Shown: positions 1 to 8,206 of the stretch, in pieces | Layout of the letters: each line of letters begins with the position of its first letter | How positions within the stretch are numbered: position 1 is the stretch's first letter | Assembly: GCF_001677955.1 (NCBI RefSeq) | Contig: NZ_LELA01000042.1 | Location: 1-64,000, forward strand | Length of the DNA: 64,000 nucleotides | Source: Chryseobacterium sp. BGARF1 | GTDB taxonomy: Bacteria; Bacteroidota; Bacteroidia; Flavobacteriales; Weeksellaceae | Reading direction: 5' to 3' | Position numbers and translations under genes: made by a program | Notes under the pieces: generated by a model | Seen by the model: only the letters and a program-made list of their open reading frames with translations | Told to the model about the DNA's origin: nothing | The model's database searches: none

Positions 1-88
1 GTTGGAGTGTTGGAGTGTTGGAGTGTTGGAGTGTTGGAGTGTTGGAGTGTTGGAGTGTTGGAGTGTTGGAGTGTTGGAGTGTTGGAGT
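1..88. repeat. Tandem 8-bp repeat, 11 copies of GTTGGAGT
   Basis: Eleven perfect head-to-tail copies of GTTGGAGT run from the first base of the window, so the array probably extends further left. No reading frame of note crosses it. It is followed at 88-106 by a small palindromic motif (CGCTCCTACGGAGCTCG) that recurs in similar form near 44902. Perfect short arrays of this kind are prone to copy-number change by replication slippage. Confidence 0.95.
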
Positions 89-125
89 CGCTCCTACGGA
101 GCTCGTAATATAATCATATCATTCT

Positions 126-151
126 AGGTTTAGGTTTAGGTTTAGGTTTAG
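126..151. repeat. Tandem hexamer AGGTTT, about 4 copies
   Basis: Four copies of AGGTTT plus two extra bases are directly visible. On the minus strand this reads as repeated Lys-Pro codons. It is a local microsatellite, not evidence for a linear replicon end. Confidence 0.9.
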
Positions 152-310
152 AAGGTAGGAAAGTTTTGCGGAGAGCTTGAGATGGGAAAAACCACCCCGT
201 CAAAAAATCAAAGATTTTTCGACACCCCTCCAATGGAGGGGAATTTAATACAATTCCGTTGGTGGTGGTGACACAGCGTAAGGCTGGTAAAAAATTGGAG
301 GGCAATTCTC
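152..310. repeat. Probable dispersed repeat with short hairpin, non-coding
   Basis: The stretch contains a short inverted repeat (AAAAATC / GATTTTT around 203-219) and a second one in the CCCCTCC / GGAGGGG segment around 226-241. A 63-codon minus-strand frame (114-305) runs through it and through the hexamer array, but its protein is low complexity and has no recognisable start context. From memory, similar Pro-Leu-Glu-Gly / Trp-Phe-Phe-Pro translations recur as spurious ORFs in Chryseobacterium genomes, so I treat it as repeat DNA. Confidence 0.45.
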
Positions 311-366
311 GAGGTTGCAGAAAATTGAATGGATAAACTAGAATGTCTTTATTATATAGTATCTCG

Positions 367-456
367 TAGCCCCGATGGGAACGACATCCTTTTTTTTCAG
401 TGGATTGAAAAAAGCGTGGGCAAAAAAAGATATAGTGGACAGCGGGAAATAGCTCC
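367..456 (+). repeat. Dispersed palindromic element, copy A (TAGCCC...ATAGCTCC)
   Basis: The segment starts with TAGCCCCGATGGGAACG, contains ATCCTTTTTTTT and later GCAAAAAAAGAT as a loose central inverted repeat, and ends in GGGAAATAGCTCC. A clearly related full-length copy lies at 61682-61767 and a partial, opposite-strand copy at 44703-44731. A 69-codon frame (329-538) spans the element, but it is explained by the repeat and I do not call it a gene. Confidence 0.7.
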
Positions 457-546
457 TAAAGAAAAGTTGGAGAGTATACTTATTTATATATCAAAAAAAA
501 TACCTCCGAATGAATTCAGAGGTAAGGATAGTATTTGAAAAGCTTA

Positions 547-1230
547 TTATTTGTTTTCGGTGTAAATCATTCTTAAGAAATCACCAAATGATTTGTCGAG
601 ACCCATGATATCACCTGATTTTAGGTTAATCCCCGGTTCGCCATAAGTGTTGGATTTAATTTTAGCAGCTGAAATTTGAAAATATTGAGCCTGAGAGTTT
701 TCATTGACAGCAATCTTAATGGTAGAGCCTAAGAATTTTTTCGTGGAAACTGTATAAATCTCTCCTGGAACACCTTTGATTGAGGTAAATGACCTTGGCT
801 GCAAAACATAATCTTTTTTGTTGATGCTAATGGTCTGCGGTTTTGAAGATGACGAAAAAAAGTACATTACATCTGACGGTTTTGAAAGCTCGTCTTTTGT
901 AATATAGTAAAGTCCTAATTGGTAGTTTGCCGGATTAAATGGCTGCGTTTTTTCGTCTACACTTTCAAATGGTTTGTAAGAAAAAGCATTAGCTCCTATT
1001 TCTTTTGCTTTTTTGTAAATGGAAGAAAATAGTGCAGCGTCATCGTTTGAAAACCCCTGTACATCAATTTCGCCCAAATATTCTGCATTAGATTTTGCGG
1101 GATCGATTGTATAAAAGTATTTATCTTTATTCTCTTTTGTTTTTTCAACTTTAGACAAAAAAACATTTTGTGCATTGATGAACGTAAACGCCATCATGAA
1201 AATAAATAGGGCTGTATTTTTTATCTTCAT
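547..1230 (-). CDS. Secreted or periplasmic protein of unknown function
   Basis: The protein is 227 residues. I chose the ATG at 1230 over an upstream ATG at 1254 because it gives a clean signal peptide (MKIKNTALFIF...TFINAQN, cleavage after Ala around residue 20) and sits just after the rfbD stop. The mature part is mixed alpha/beta with no motif I recognise. It has a segment in residues 50-75 rich in Asp, Ala and Ser (DVQGFSNDDAALFSSIYKKA), which is reminiscent of domains that handle oxidised or misfolded envelope proteins, but this is not a firm match. It is co-directional with rfbD and likely translated from the same message. Function unknown. Confidence 0.75.
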   Translation of the reverse strand: MKIKNTALFIFMMAFTFINAQNVFLSKVEKTKENKDKYFYTIDPAKSNAEYLGEIDVQGFSNDDAALFSSIYKKAKEIGANAFSYKPFESVDEKTQPFNPANYQLGLYYITKDELSKPSDVMYFFSSSSKPQTISINKKDYVLQPRSFTSIKGVPGEIYTVSTKKFLGSTIKIAVNENSQAQYFQISAAKIKSNTYGEPGINLKSGDIMGLDKSFGDFLRMIYTENK

Positions 1231-1231
1231 T

Positions 1232-2092
1232 TTAATTTGAAAGTATATTAACACAATCTTCTAAGCTATTTTCCCAATGTTTTGGCTCAATTTTGTAGAT
1301 GTTTTCTATTTTATCAAGACACATGGTACTTCTTTTTGGTCTTTTTGCCGGAGTTGGATATTGCTCAGTTGTCAATGCATTTAGCTTTATCGATGATTTG
1401 GAAAACACGGCAATTTTTTTAGCAAATTCAAACCATGTGGTTTCTGGATAATTTGAAAAATGGAAGACTCCAAAAGTTTTATTTGAATTTTCTACAATAG
1501 TCATAATAGCCTCTGCCAAATCGTTGGCGTTAGTTGGCTGTCCAAATTGATCGGCAACGATTCCTAACTCTTCTTTTTGCGAAAATAGATTAAGCATTGT
1601 TTTCACAAAGTTTTTGTTGAACTCTGAATACAACCAAGAAGTTCTTAAAATAATTGTTTTTGGATTATTTTCTAAGGCTAATTCTTCACCTTTTAGTTTA
1701 GACTCTCCGTACACACCGATAGGACTTGTAAAGTCATCTTCTGAATAATCTAAGTTGGTTTCACCATCAAAAACATAATCGGTGGAAACATGAATGAAGA
1801 CTGTTTTGTAATCTGCACAAGCTTTAGCCAAATTTTCTACTCCTTCTGCATTTACAGCGAACGCATTTTCAATTTCTTTTTCGGCAAGGTCTACTGCAGT
1901 GTACGCTGAAGCATTGATACAGAAATTGGGTTTTTGATCATAAAAGAAGTCATTAATCTGATTTTCGTCTGTAATATCTAAAGACTGAGAATCCGTAAAA
2001 ATAAATTCATAGTTATTTTCAAAATCGGGAGCAATTTTTCTGATGCAGTTTCCCAACTGACCGTTGCTACCTATGACAAGTATTTTTTTCAT
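1232..2092 (-). CDS. rfbD: dTDP-4-dehydrorhamnose reductase
   Basis: The 286-residue protein is an extended short-chain dehydrogenase of the RmlD/RfbD family, which reduces dTDP-4-keto-L-rhamnose to dTDP-L-rhamnose in the cytoplasm. The N-terminus has the NAD(P)-binding loop (VIGSNGQLGN, residues 6-15). The STDYVFDG segment is the family signature, and YGESKLKGE carries the catalytic Tyr-x-x-x-Lys. Length matches the family. The other rhamnose genes (rmlA, B, C) are not adjacent, so they should lie elsewhere. It precedes a secreted unknown protein and may supply rhamnose for the polysaccharide exported by the Wza/Wzc locus at 8-14 kb; that link is inference. Confidence 0.9.
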   Translation of the reverse strand: MKKILVIGSNGQLGNCIRKIAPDFENNYEFIFTDSQSLDITDENQINDFFYDQKPNFCINASAYTAVDLAEKEIENAFAVNAEGVENLAKACADYKTVFIHVSTDYVFDGETNLDYSEDDFTSPIGVYGESKLKGEELALENNPKTIILRTSWLYSEFNKNFVKTMLNLFSQKEELGIVADQFGQPTNANDLAEAIMTIVENSNKTFGVFHFSNYPETTWFEFAKKIAVFSKSSIKLNALTTEQYPTPAKRPKRSTMCLDKIENIYKIEPKHWENSLEDCVNILSN

Positions 2093-2103
2093 ATTTAATA
2101 GTT

Positions 2104-2589
2104 TTATGAATTTTTCGCGTTTTGTGATCTTAAAAATTTTACTCTCGATTGGAAGTCTTTCTGTTCTAAATCGACATAGAATGTTCCAAAAGTCTGCATA
2201 ATCTCTTCTGGATGAACATCGGAACGTCTTGTTTTTAAATTAAAATAAATAACCTTCACCCAAAGTACCGCATGAATAGTTTTTTCATCAAGACTTTTCA
2301 TCAGGATTTCTACTTTAGAAATTCGGTCTCCTATTTCTATTGTTTTACTGCTGATAACAACCTGAGTATTGTATTTTACTTCTTTAAGGTAAGCAATTTC
2401 ATTTTGAATGGCAATCCAGGTACAGCCCGTTTTTTTAGTATATTCTTCATAGGTAAACCCATAAAAAGTTTCCACATGATCTTCTCTTGCATTGAACATG
2501 TAATCGAGATATTTCACATTATTTAAATGCCCAATTGGATCACAATCGCTGAATCTTACTTTTACGGTCGTTGAGACTTCTTTTTCCAT
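2104..2589 (-). CDS. Acyl-CoA thioesterase, 4HBT hotdog family
   Basis: The protein is 161 residues with one hotdog domain. The N-terminal signature VRFSDCDPIGHLNNVKYLDY, with the conserved Asp and the Gly-His-Leu-Asn-Asn loop, is typical of 4-hydroxybenzoyl-CoA thioesterase-like enzymes that hydrolyse acyl-CoA. Substrate chain length cannot be read from sequence. It is separated from the upstream ompH gene by a terminator-like hairpin and has its own candidate promoter, so it is probably transcribed with rfbD but apart from the bam block. Confidence 0.85.
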   Translation of the reverse strand: MEKEVSTTVKVRFSDCDPIGHLNNVKYLDYMFNAREDHVETFYGFTYEEYTKKTGCTWIAIQNEIAYLKEVKYNTQVVISSKTIEIGDRISKVEILMKSLDEKTIHAVLWVKVIYFNLKTRRSDVHPEEIMQTFGTFYVDLEQKDFQSRVKFLRSQNAKNS

Positions 2590-2593
2590 AACG

Positions 2594-2601
2594 CAAAAAT
2601 A
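2594..2601 (-). promoter_or_regulatory. Candidate -7 element for the thioesterase-rfbD genes
   Basis: On the minus strand the octamer reads TATTTTTG, matching the Bacteroidota -7 consensus TAnnTTTG, a few bases before the ATG at 2589. No clear TTG -33 element is present at the expected distance, so support is partial. Confidence 0.3.
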
Positions 2602-2606
2602 AAAAA

Positions 2607-2627
2607 ACCACTTCGAAATGAAGTGGT
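2607..2627 (-). terminator. Rho-independent terminator after ompH
   Basis: ACCACTTC and GAAGTGGT form an 8-bp perfect stem around a 5-base loop. On the minus strand the stem is followed by a run of T. It lies just downstream of the ompH gene that ends at 2659. Confidence 0.8.
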
Positions 2628-2658
2628 AGTTTTTATAAATCTTTGTTAATTTCAGAAA

Positions 2659-3162
2659 TTATTGAAGACCTAATTCTTTTTTAACAGCAGCAGTAGCATC
2701 AGGACCTCCTTTATAGATAAGACCTGCAGAGTTTACATCCATTACATACTCATAGCTATTTGCTTTTGCAACTTTGTTTACAGCATCCATCACTTTCTTT
2801 TCGATAGGAGCGTAAGCCAGTTTTTCTTTTTCAGCAAGATCTTTTTGTGCTCTTTCACTCATTTGTTGAGCTTCAGCCTGTAACTTTTGCATTTCTTCTT
2901 GTCTAGCTTTGTTTTCAGCTTCAGTTTTTGTAGGAGCTTCTTTTGTATACAAAGCATATTTTGTCTGCATAGCATCAGCCTTCTTTTTTATTTCAGCTTC
3001 TTTAGCATCAAGGAAAGCTTTAAGATCTGTATCTGCTTTTTTCTTTTCAGGCATTGCATTAAGTACAGTTACTAAGTCTAGAGTAGCAATTTTTTGCGCT
3101 TTTACCATCCCAACAGAGACAACCATCATTGCTGCTGCAAATAATACACTTAATTTTTTCAT
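2659..3162 (-). CDS. OmpH/Skp family periplasmic chaperone
   Basis: The 167-residue protein has a signal peptide (MKKLSVLFAAAMMVVSVGMVKAQ) and a long central coiled coil rich in Lys, Glu, Ala and Gln (about residues 40-125), the tentacle region of Skp/OmpH. The start KIATLDLVTVLNAMPE and the C-terminal beta strand YEYVMDVNSAGLIY are characteristic. Skp-type trimers hold unfolded outer-membrane beta-barrel proteins in the periplasm. It is the last gene of a minus-strand block with a second ompH and bamA, the arrangement usual in Bacteroidota. A terminator follows it. Confidence 0.9.
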   Translation of the reverse strand: MKKLSVLFAAAMMVVSVGMVKAQKIATLDLVTVLNAMPEKKKADTDLKAFLDAKEAEIKKKADAMQTKYALYTKEAPTKTEAENKARQEEMQKLQAEAQQMSERAQKDLAEKEKLAYAPIEKKVMDAVNKVAKANSYEYVMDVNSAGLIYKGGPDATAAVKKELGLQ

Positions 3163-3235
3163 AACGGGTAATAAATAATTAATTTGTTTTTAGATTTTAA
3201 ATTTAAGTAAAAGTTAAGTACTATTAAAACTTTTA

Positions 3236-3781
3236 CTACTTTTTATTTGTTTTCTTTTCTTTTTCAGTTCCTTTCAATAAGATTGTTAATACTTTATCTG
3301 TATAATCATATCTTGGCTGAAGGAAAACCACATTTACATGGCTATTTTTATCAAGAACTATGCCCAAGCCATTTTTCTCTGACATGGTTTTTACAGCTCC
3401 CCAAATTTGGTCTTCAAAAGGCTCAACCAAATTAGCTCTTAGCTGATTGATTTCTCCGGTTTTTCCAAATCTCAAACTTAGCGTCGTCTGAATACTTTTT
3501 TCTAAATCTAAGACTTCTTTTTCTCTAAGTTTAAGTTGGTCGCCAATTAATAAAACTTTTTCACTTTCGAAAGCAGCTCTTTTTTGTTCATACTGAGATT
3601 GTAGGTTTTTAATATCCTGTTCCCAAGTATCAATCTGAGAGTTAAGTCTTGCTTCTGCTTCTTTATACTGAGGCATCTTATCCAAAATATATTGGGTATC
3701 AATGACTCCTAATTTTTGAGCATTGCTAAAACTAAAAAGCAAAATTACCGCTAAAGTGAAAAGAGTTTTAAAATTTTTCAT
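3236..3781 (-). CDS. OmpH/Skp family periplasmic chaperone, second copy
   Basis: The 181-residue protein has a signal peptide ending near FSNAQ and the same layout as its neighbour: KLGVIDTQYILDKMPQY at the mature N-terminus, a coiled coil around residues 45-110, and the GLGIVLDKNSHVNVVF strand near the end. The two copies diverge in the coil, so they may serve different clients or form different trimers. The gene begins 4 bases after the bamA stop, which indicates co-transcription and coupling to outer-membrane protein assembly. Confidence 0.9.
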   Translation of the reverse strand: MKNFKTLFTLAVILLFSFSNAQKLGVIDTQYILDKMPQYKEAEARLNSQIDTWEQDIKNLQSQYEQKRAAFESEKVLLIGDQLKLREKEVLDLEKSIQTTLSLRFGKTGEINQLRANLVEPFEDQIWGAVKTMSEKNGLGIVLDKNSHVNVVFLQPRYDYTDKVLTILLKGTEKEKKTNKK

Positions 3782-3785
3782 ACTG

Positions 3786-6323
3786 TTATAAAGATTGGTT
3801 CATTAAGAAGTGTGTTCTACTTCCAGAAACATCACCACTGATTGTTTTATCAAATCCGTAAGCGAAATCAAATCCTATTAAACCAAATGCTCCCATGTAA
3901 ACTCTTACCCCTACACCAACAGATCTTTTAAGCTGGAACGGATTGTAATCGCCCCATTTGTTCCAAACGTTACCTCCTTCTGCGAAAGTAAGTGCATAAA
4001 TTTTGGCAGTTTGATTTAATGAAATCGGATATCTTAATTCTAACGTAAATCTGTTATAAATAGTACCTCCCCCTCTCTGAGTAATATCTTCTGCCTGCCC
4101 ACCATATGTAGATGCATTTTCGTATCCTCTCAATGGAATTAATTCTCTACCATCAAATCTACCTCCGAAAAGTCCGGTTCCTCCTACATAGAATCTTTCA
4201 AATGGAGGTGCACCCAATTCTTTGTTGTAACCATCCATGAAGCCCATTTCAGCAGAAGATCTTAAGACTAATTTACCGATAACTTCGTTATAAACATCAG
4301 CTTTAAACTTTATCTTATAAAATTCCATCCACTTATATTTTTCTGTAGGCGTCATCGTTGAGTAATTTTTATTACTAAACAATGAATATGGTGGAGTAAA
4401 TTTACCTGACAATTCAATATTTGAACCCACTGTAGGGAAAATAGGATCTATACCTGCAGAGTTTCTGCTTAACCCAACATTTAAACTTAAGTTGTTGGCG
4501 TTACCATACAATTCTGTGGTATCACCAAACTCAAAAGGGTAATTGCTGAAGTTATATTTTTGAAACTGAATCCCTGTGTATAAAGAGAAATAATCATCTG
4601 GCCATTTCAACCATCTGTTTAGCCCTACAGTAGCTGAGAAAATATTCAACCTCTGGTCTGGTCCTACAGACTGGCTATAATTAACTCTTGAATTGTTTAA
4701 ACTTACAGAAAGTGCTGTTGGTTTTGTACCAAACAACCAAGGTTCTGTAAATGAAACTCCATAATTCTGGAAGTATTGTCCTGCTTGAGCCTGAAGAGAT
4801 AAAGTCTGACCATCACCTTGAGGCACAGGTCTGAAATCTTTAAACTTCAGGAAGTTTTTCAATGAAAAGTTGTTGAAAGTAAGTCCTAAAGTTCCGATGA
4901 AACTGTTACCTCCGTAACCAGCCTGCAATTGAACTTGTGAGGAACCTTTTTCTACTAATTTCCAACCGATATCAACAGTATTATCCTGCTGATTTGGCTG
5001 AATATCTTGACCAATCTGTTGAGGATCAAAGAATGTCATTGATGCCAAATCAAAATAAGTTCGTTTAATCTCAGTTTTCTTAAACAACTCTCCCGGTTTG
5101 GTTCTTAACGCTCTCAAGATTACATGGTCATGAGTAGTTGTATTCCCAGACCAGGTTACTTTATTCCAAGTTGCTTGTTCACCTTCATTAATTCTGATCT
5201 CAAGATTAATGGCATCCCCATTTACTGATTTTTCAACCGGAGTAACATTTGAGAAAAGATAACCGTTATTCATGTAATTCGATTTGATATCAGAATCGTC
5301 TTCTTTTCCTCCGTCTTCTCCTACTTTTTTATTGAAACCAACTGCATCATAAATATCTCCTTTCTTATATCCTAAGATTCTTTGAAGATATTCTGTAGCA
5401 AAAACTGTATTTCCAGTAAAAGTAATATCACCAATGTAATATTTTTTACCTTCTTTCAATTTAACATTGATTTCGTAGTTATTCTTTTTATTCCTCCATA
5501 CAGAATCAGAAACAATTGCTATATCTCTATATCCTAATGAGTTGTAATAATTAATTAAGTTCTGTTTGTCTTCTTGATATTTTTCTTCAACAAATTTCGA
5601 AGACTTTAGAATACCACCGATACCAAATCTCTTCTGCTTGGTTTCTTTGAAAGCTTTTTTTCTCAATTTTGCATCAGTAACACTTTCGTTTCCTTCAAAC
5701 TCAATGTGGCTGATTTTAATTTTTTTCCCTTTATCTACATTAATAGTCCAGTCTACAAGGTTAGGATCACTCCCATTTACCTTATCCTGAATTGTAATTT
5801 TAGCATCTGCAAAACCTTTTTTAACGTAATCCTTAGGAATATTTGTTTTAAGGCTTGAAACAAGGTTTTGAGTAATTTTTGTTCCCGGCTTTAAATTATT
5901 GTCTTTTACTAATTTTTCATTTTTAGACTTTCCGATACCTTTTCCTGTAAATTTTACTTCACCAAGATCTTTCAAATCTTGCAAGTAAAATCTAAGAACA
6001 ACGGTCTGCCCTTCAATACTTTCTACATAAACTTCAACTTCAGAGAAAGATTGAGAATCCCAAAGTTTTTTGATAGCATTACTTACCTTTTGCCCCGGAA
6101 TATCTACTGTCTCACCTTTGGATAAGCCTGTAAATCTAAAGATCTGAGCTGGTGTGTATTTTTTTACCCCATCAACAACAATGTCCTTCAGCGTGTAAGT
6201 TCCTGTTTGATTTTCTGCCATAACAGTAGCGGCGTCAACCTTTGTACTGTCTTGTGGAGTTACCTGTCCATAAAAATGTGCAGAAGCCGCAAACATAATG
6301 ATGGGTAATAGTCTAAACTTCAT
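3786..6323 (-). CDS. bamA: Outer membrane protein assembly factor BamA
   Basis: The 845-residue protein starts with a signal peptide (MKFRLLPIIMFAASAHFYGQ), continues with POTRA domains over roughly residues 40-440, and ends in a 16-strand-type Omp85 barrel. The barrel contains the lid-loop motif IPLRGYENA (the VRGF/Y equivalent) and the strand VGVRVYMGAFGLIGFDFAYGF near the end. BamA inserts beta-barrel proteins into the outer membrane. A Bacteroidota-type acidic linker between POTRAs (GEDGGKEDDSDIKSN) is visible. It lies between uppS and ompH, probably in one operon. Confidence 0.95.
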   Translation of the reverse strand: MKFRLLPIIMFAASAHFYGQVTPQDSTKVDAATVMAENQTGTYTLKDIVVDGVKKYTPAQIFRFTGLSKGETVDIPGQKVSNAIKKLWDSQSFSEVEVYVESIEGQTVVLRFYLQDLKDLGEVKFTGKGIGKSKNEKLVKDNNLKPGTKITQNLVSSLKTNIPKDYVKKGFADAKITIQDKVNGSDPNLVDWTINVDKGKKIKISHIEFEGNESVTDAKLRKKAFKETKQKRFGIGGILKSSKFVEEKYQEDKQNLINYYNSLGYRDIAIVSDSVWRNKKNNYEINVKLKEGKKYYIGDITFTGNTVFATEYLQRILGYKKGDIYDAVGFNKKVGEDGGKEDDSDIKSNYMNNGYLFSNVTPVEKSVNGDAINLEIRINEGEQATWNKVTWSGNTTTHDHVILRALRTKPGELFKKTEIKRTYFDLASMTFFDPQQIGQDIQPNQQDNTVDIGWKLVEKGSSQVQLQAGYGGNSFIGTLGLTFNNFSLKNFLKFKDFRPVPQGDGQTLSLQAQAGQYFQNYGVSFTEPWLFGTKPTALSVSLNNSRVNYSQSVGPDQRLNIFSATVGLNRWLKWPDDYFSLYTGIQFQKYNFSNYPFEFGDTTELYGNANNLSLNVGLSRNSAGIDPIFPTVGSNIELSGKFTPPYSLFSNKNYSTMTPTEKYKWMEFYKIKFKADVYNEVIGKLVLRSSAEMGFMDGYNKELGAPPFERFYVGGTGLFGGRFDGRELIPLRGYENASTYGGQAEDITQRGGGTIYNRFTLELRYPISLNQTAKIYALTFAEGGNVWNKWGDYNPFQLKRSVGVGVRVYMGAFGLIGFDFAYGFDKTISGDVSGSRTHFLMNQSL

Positions 6324-6351
6324 TTTATCGTAATCTTTCTTTTCTTAAAAT

Positions 6352-7101
6352 TTACTGAATTTGAATTTGGTCGCCTGTAAGACCATATCTTCTTTCCTTA
6401 TTTTGATAATCAACAATACATTGGAAGAAAATATCTTTTGTAAAGTCGGGCCACAGAACATTGAGAAACTGAAGTTCTGCATAAGCAATCTGCCAAAGCA
6501 AAAAATTACTTATCCTTATTTCACCACTTGTTCTGATCAATAAATCTACTGGTGGAAAATCTTTTGTATAAAGATAATTTTCAAATAATTTTTCATCAAT
6601 ATTCTCCACCTCCAGCTTTCCTTCTTTTACATCGGAGCTTATATTTTTTACGGCATTTAGTATTTCGTTTTGTGAGCCATAGCTTATTGCGAGTACCAAA
6701 TTTCCTTTTGTATTTTCTTTTGTAAGATCAACGACGCTAAGCAACTGATCTTTTACCATCACAGGCAATTTATCTAAATTACCAATGACATGCATTCTCA
6801 AGCCTTTAGTAAAAATCTCTTCAGCTTCTAATAAAAGGGTCTCAGCAAGTAAGCTCATTAAGGTGCTTACTTCATCAGAAGGTCTATTCCAGTTTTCTGA
6901 TGAAAATGTATAAAGTGTTAGGTAAGGAATATGAATCTCGTTACACGCATTTATAGCATTTCTAACCGCATTAATAGCATTTTTATGACCAAAAGATCTT
7001 TCTTCACCTCGAGATTTTGCCCACCTTCCGTTACCATCCATAATGATGGCCACATGCTTCGGTAAATTCTCAGAATTTATTTGTTTTTTTATCAACGACA
7101 T
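6352..7101 (-). CDS. uppS: Isoprenyl transferase (undecaprenyl diphosphate synthase)
   Basis: The 249-residue cis-prenyltransferase makes C55 undecaprenyl diphosphate from farnesyl diphosphate and isopentenyl diphosphate. The diagnostic motifs are HVAIIMDGNGRWAKSRG, with the catalytic Asp, at residues 16-32 and DLLIRTSGEIRISNFLLWQ, with the Arg and Ser substrate ligands, near residue 187. Length is normal. It lies between a DUF6089-like gene (6 bases upstream) and bamA (28 bases downstream), so lipid-carrier supply and outer-membrane assembly appear co-expressed. Confidence 0.95.
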   Translation of the reverse strand: MSLIKKQINSENLPKHVAIIMDGNGRWAKSRGEERSFGHKNAINAVRNAINACNEIHIPYLTLYTFSSENWNRPSDEVSTLMSLLAETLLLEAEEIFTKGLRMHVIGNLDKLPVMVKDQLLSVVDLTKENTKGNLVLAISYGSQNEILNAVKNISSDVKEGKLEVENIDEKLFENYLYTKDFPPVDLLIRTSGEIRISNFLLWQIAYAELQFLNVLWPDFTKDIFFQCIVDYQNKERRYGLTGDQIQIQ

Positions 7102-7107
7102 AGTTTC

Positions 7108-8001
7108 TTAATCACAATAACATGGTGGTCTACCAAAAGAATAGGTCAATCCTAAACTGAAAGTATTCATCCAATCTTTAGACTCGGGGTCACCTACCGT
7201 TCTATTTTTTATAAAAGTAGCTTCTCTTTCTTTAGAGACTCCATAATAATTTCCTGTTTGTAGCAAAGAACCTCCGGTTGTAGGGCTTAAAATATCTGCA
7301 TTATAATTACTAATCACATCTTTTGCAAGAATCTTGCTGTGGTCCAACTGATCTGTTAAGCTATATCTGAAAGTAGCTTCTGCAAAGACAGCCCATCCGT
7401 GATTGAATTTATATTTTAAACCAACTCCGAAAGGAATTTGTGCCACTGTTTTTTTACCCATAGAATATTCTGTAGTGGTAACAAAATCTAATTCGTTAAT
7501 TGGAGCCTGCGCTACACCATCTGCATTTCTTCTGAAATCATGAGTTAAAGTTGCCTTTGGAGCATCAAAAACTAAACCTCCAAATCCCCCAAAAATATAA
7601 GGGCTCAGCATACTTAATTGCTCATTATTTACTGGGAAGAAATTGTACTCAAACATGATGCTCGCTTCGTAAACATTATTTTTACCGAATGAGTTTCTGT
7701 TTCTTCTGTACTCTTCTTTTGCTGCCTTATCGCTAAACTGCACCTGATTATAACCTAAGTCTACTCTAACCGTCTGGTGCGGGTTAAAATTAAATCTGTA
7801 TAAAATACCACCATAAAAAGGAACGCCCCACTCTGAAGCTCTATCCAAATCCAAAGGTTGCTGCAAAATGTAATTGGTTTTCCCTATGTCGCCGACAAGA
7901 TTACTCATCCCTAAGCGAATTCCCAATTCATTTCGTTGTGCTTTTAAACTTACCACCGTTCCTAGGAGGGTAAGGAAGCTAAACAATAATTTTTTATTCA
8001 T
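7108..8001 (-). CDS. DUF6089-like outer membrane protein
   Basis: The start at 8001 was chosen over 8046 because it yields a signal peptide (MNKKLLFSFLTLLGTVVSLKAQ). The mature protein is about 275 residues with alternating beta strands and a terminal strand, FSLGLTYSFGR, as expected for a small beta-barrel. The opening ELGIRLGMSNLVGDIG and the segment PYIFGGFGGLVF resemble the DUF6089 family, which commonly precedes uppS-bamA in Bacteroidota. It is probably an outer-membrane barrel of unknown function. It leads the block down to ompH. Confidence 0.8.
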   Translation of the reverse strand: MNKKLLFSFLTLLGTVVSLKAQRNELGIRLGMSNLVGDIGKTNYILQQPLDLDRASEWGVPFYGGILYRFNFNPHQTVRVDLGYNQVQFSDKAAKEEYRRNRNSFGKNNVYEASIMFEYNFFPVNNEQLSMLSPYIFGGFGGLVFDAPKATLTHDFRRNADGVAQAPINELDFVTTTEYSMGKKTVAQIPFGVGLKYKFNHGWAVFAEATFRYSLTDQLDHSKILAKDVISNYNADILSPTTGGSLLQTGNYYGVSKEREATFIKNRTVGDPESKDWMNTFSLGLTYSFGRPPCYCD

Positions 8002-8043
8002 AAAAGAATATGGATTTATGGTTATTTTAAAAATTAATTTTTG

Positions 8044-8051
8044 CAAATATA
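8044..8051 (-). promoter_or_regulatory. Candidate -7 element for the DUF6089-uppS-bamA operon
   Basis: On the minus strand the octamer reads TATATTTG, a perfect TAnnTTTG match, 42 bases before the preferred ATG. No TTG at the usual -33 distance is obvious. Confidence 0.35.
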
Positions 8052-8206
8052 AAACATTTTTATATTAATGATAATCTTAATGTTTAGTTAAAAATAAACA
8101 AAAAAATATAATTTGTTATAAAGTAAACGGAAAAGAGGGAAATTTATTCTTTTTTTAATACTTCTAATGATATTTACGAATAACAAATTTGTTTATTCAA
8201 ATGCTA

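Noticed and set aside
1..88. CRISPR array
   Set aside because: Units are 8 bases with no spacers, so this is a simple tandem repeat.
126..151. Telomere-like hexamer array
   Set aside because: Only four copies and in the middle of continuous chromosomal-type sequence; nothing else suggests a linear replicon.
114..305. 63-codon minus-strand ORF
   Set aside because: It runs through the AGGTTT microsatellite and hairpin-rich DNA, gives a low-complexity protein and has no credible start context.
329..538. 69-codon plus-strand ORF
   Set aside because: Most of it is a dispersed palindromic element that has a full-length relative in a gene-free gap at 61682-61767, so the reading frame is probably accidental.
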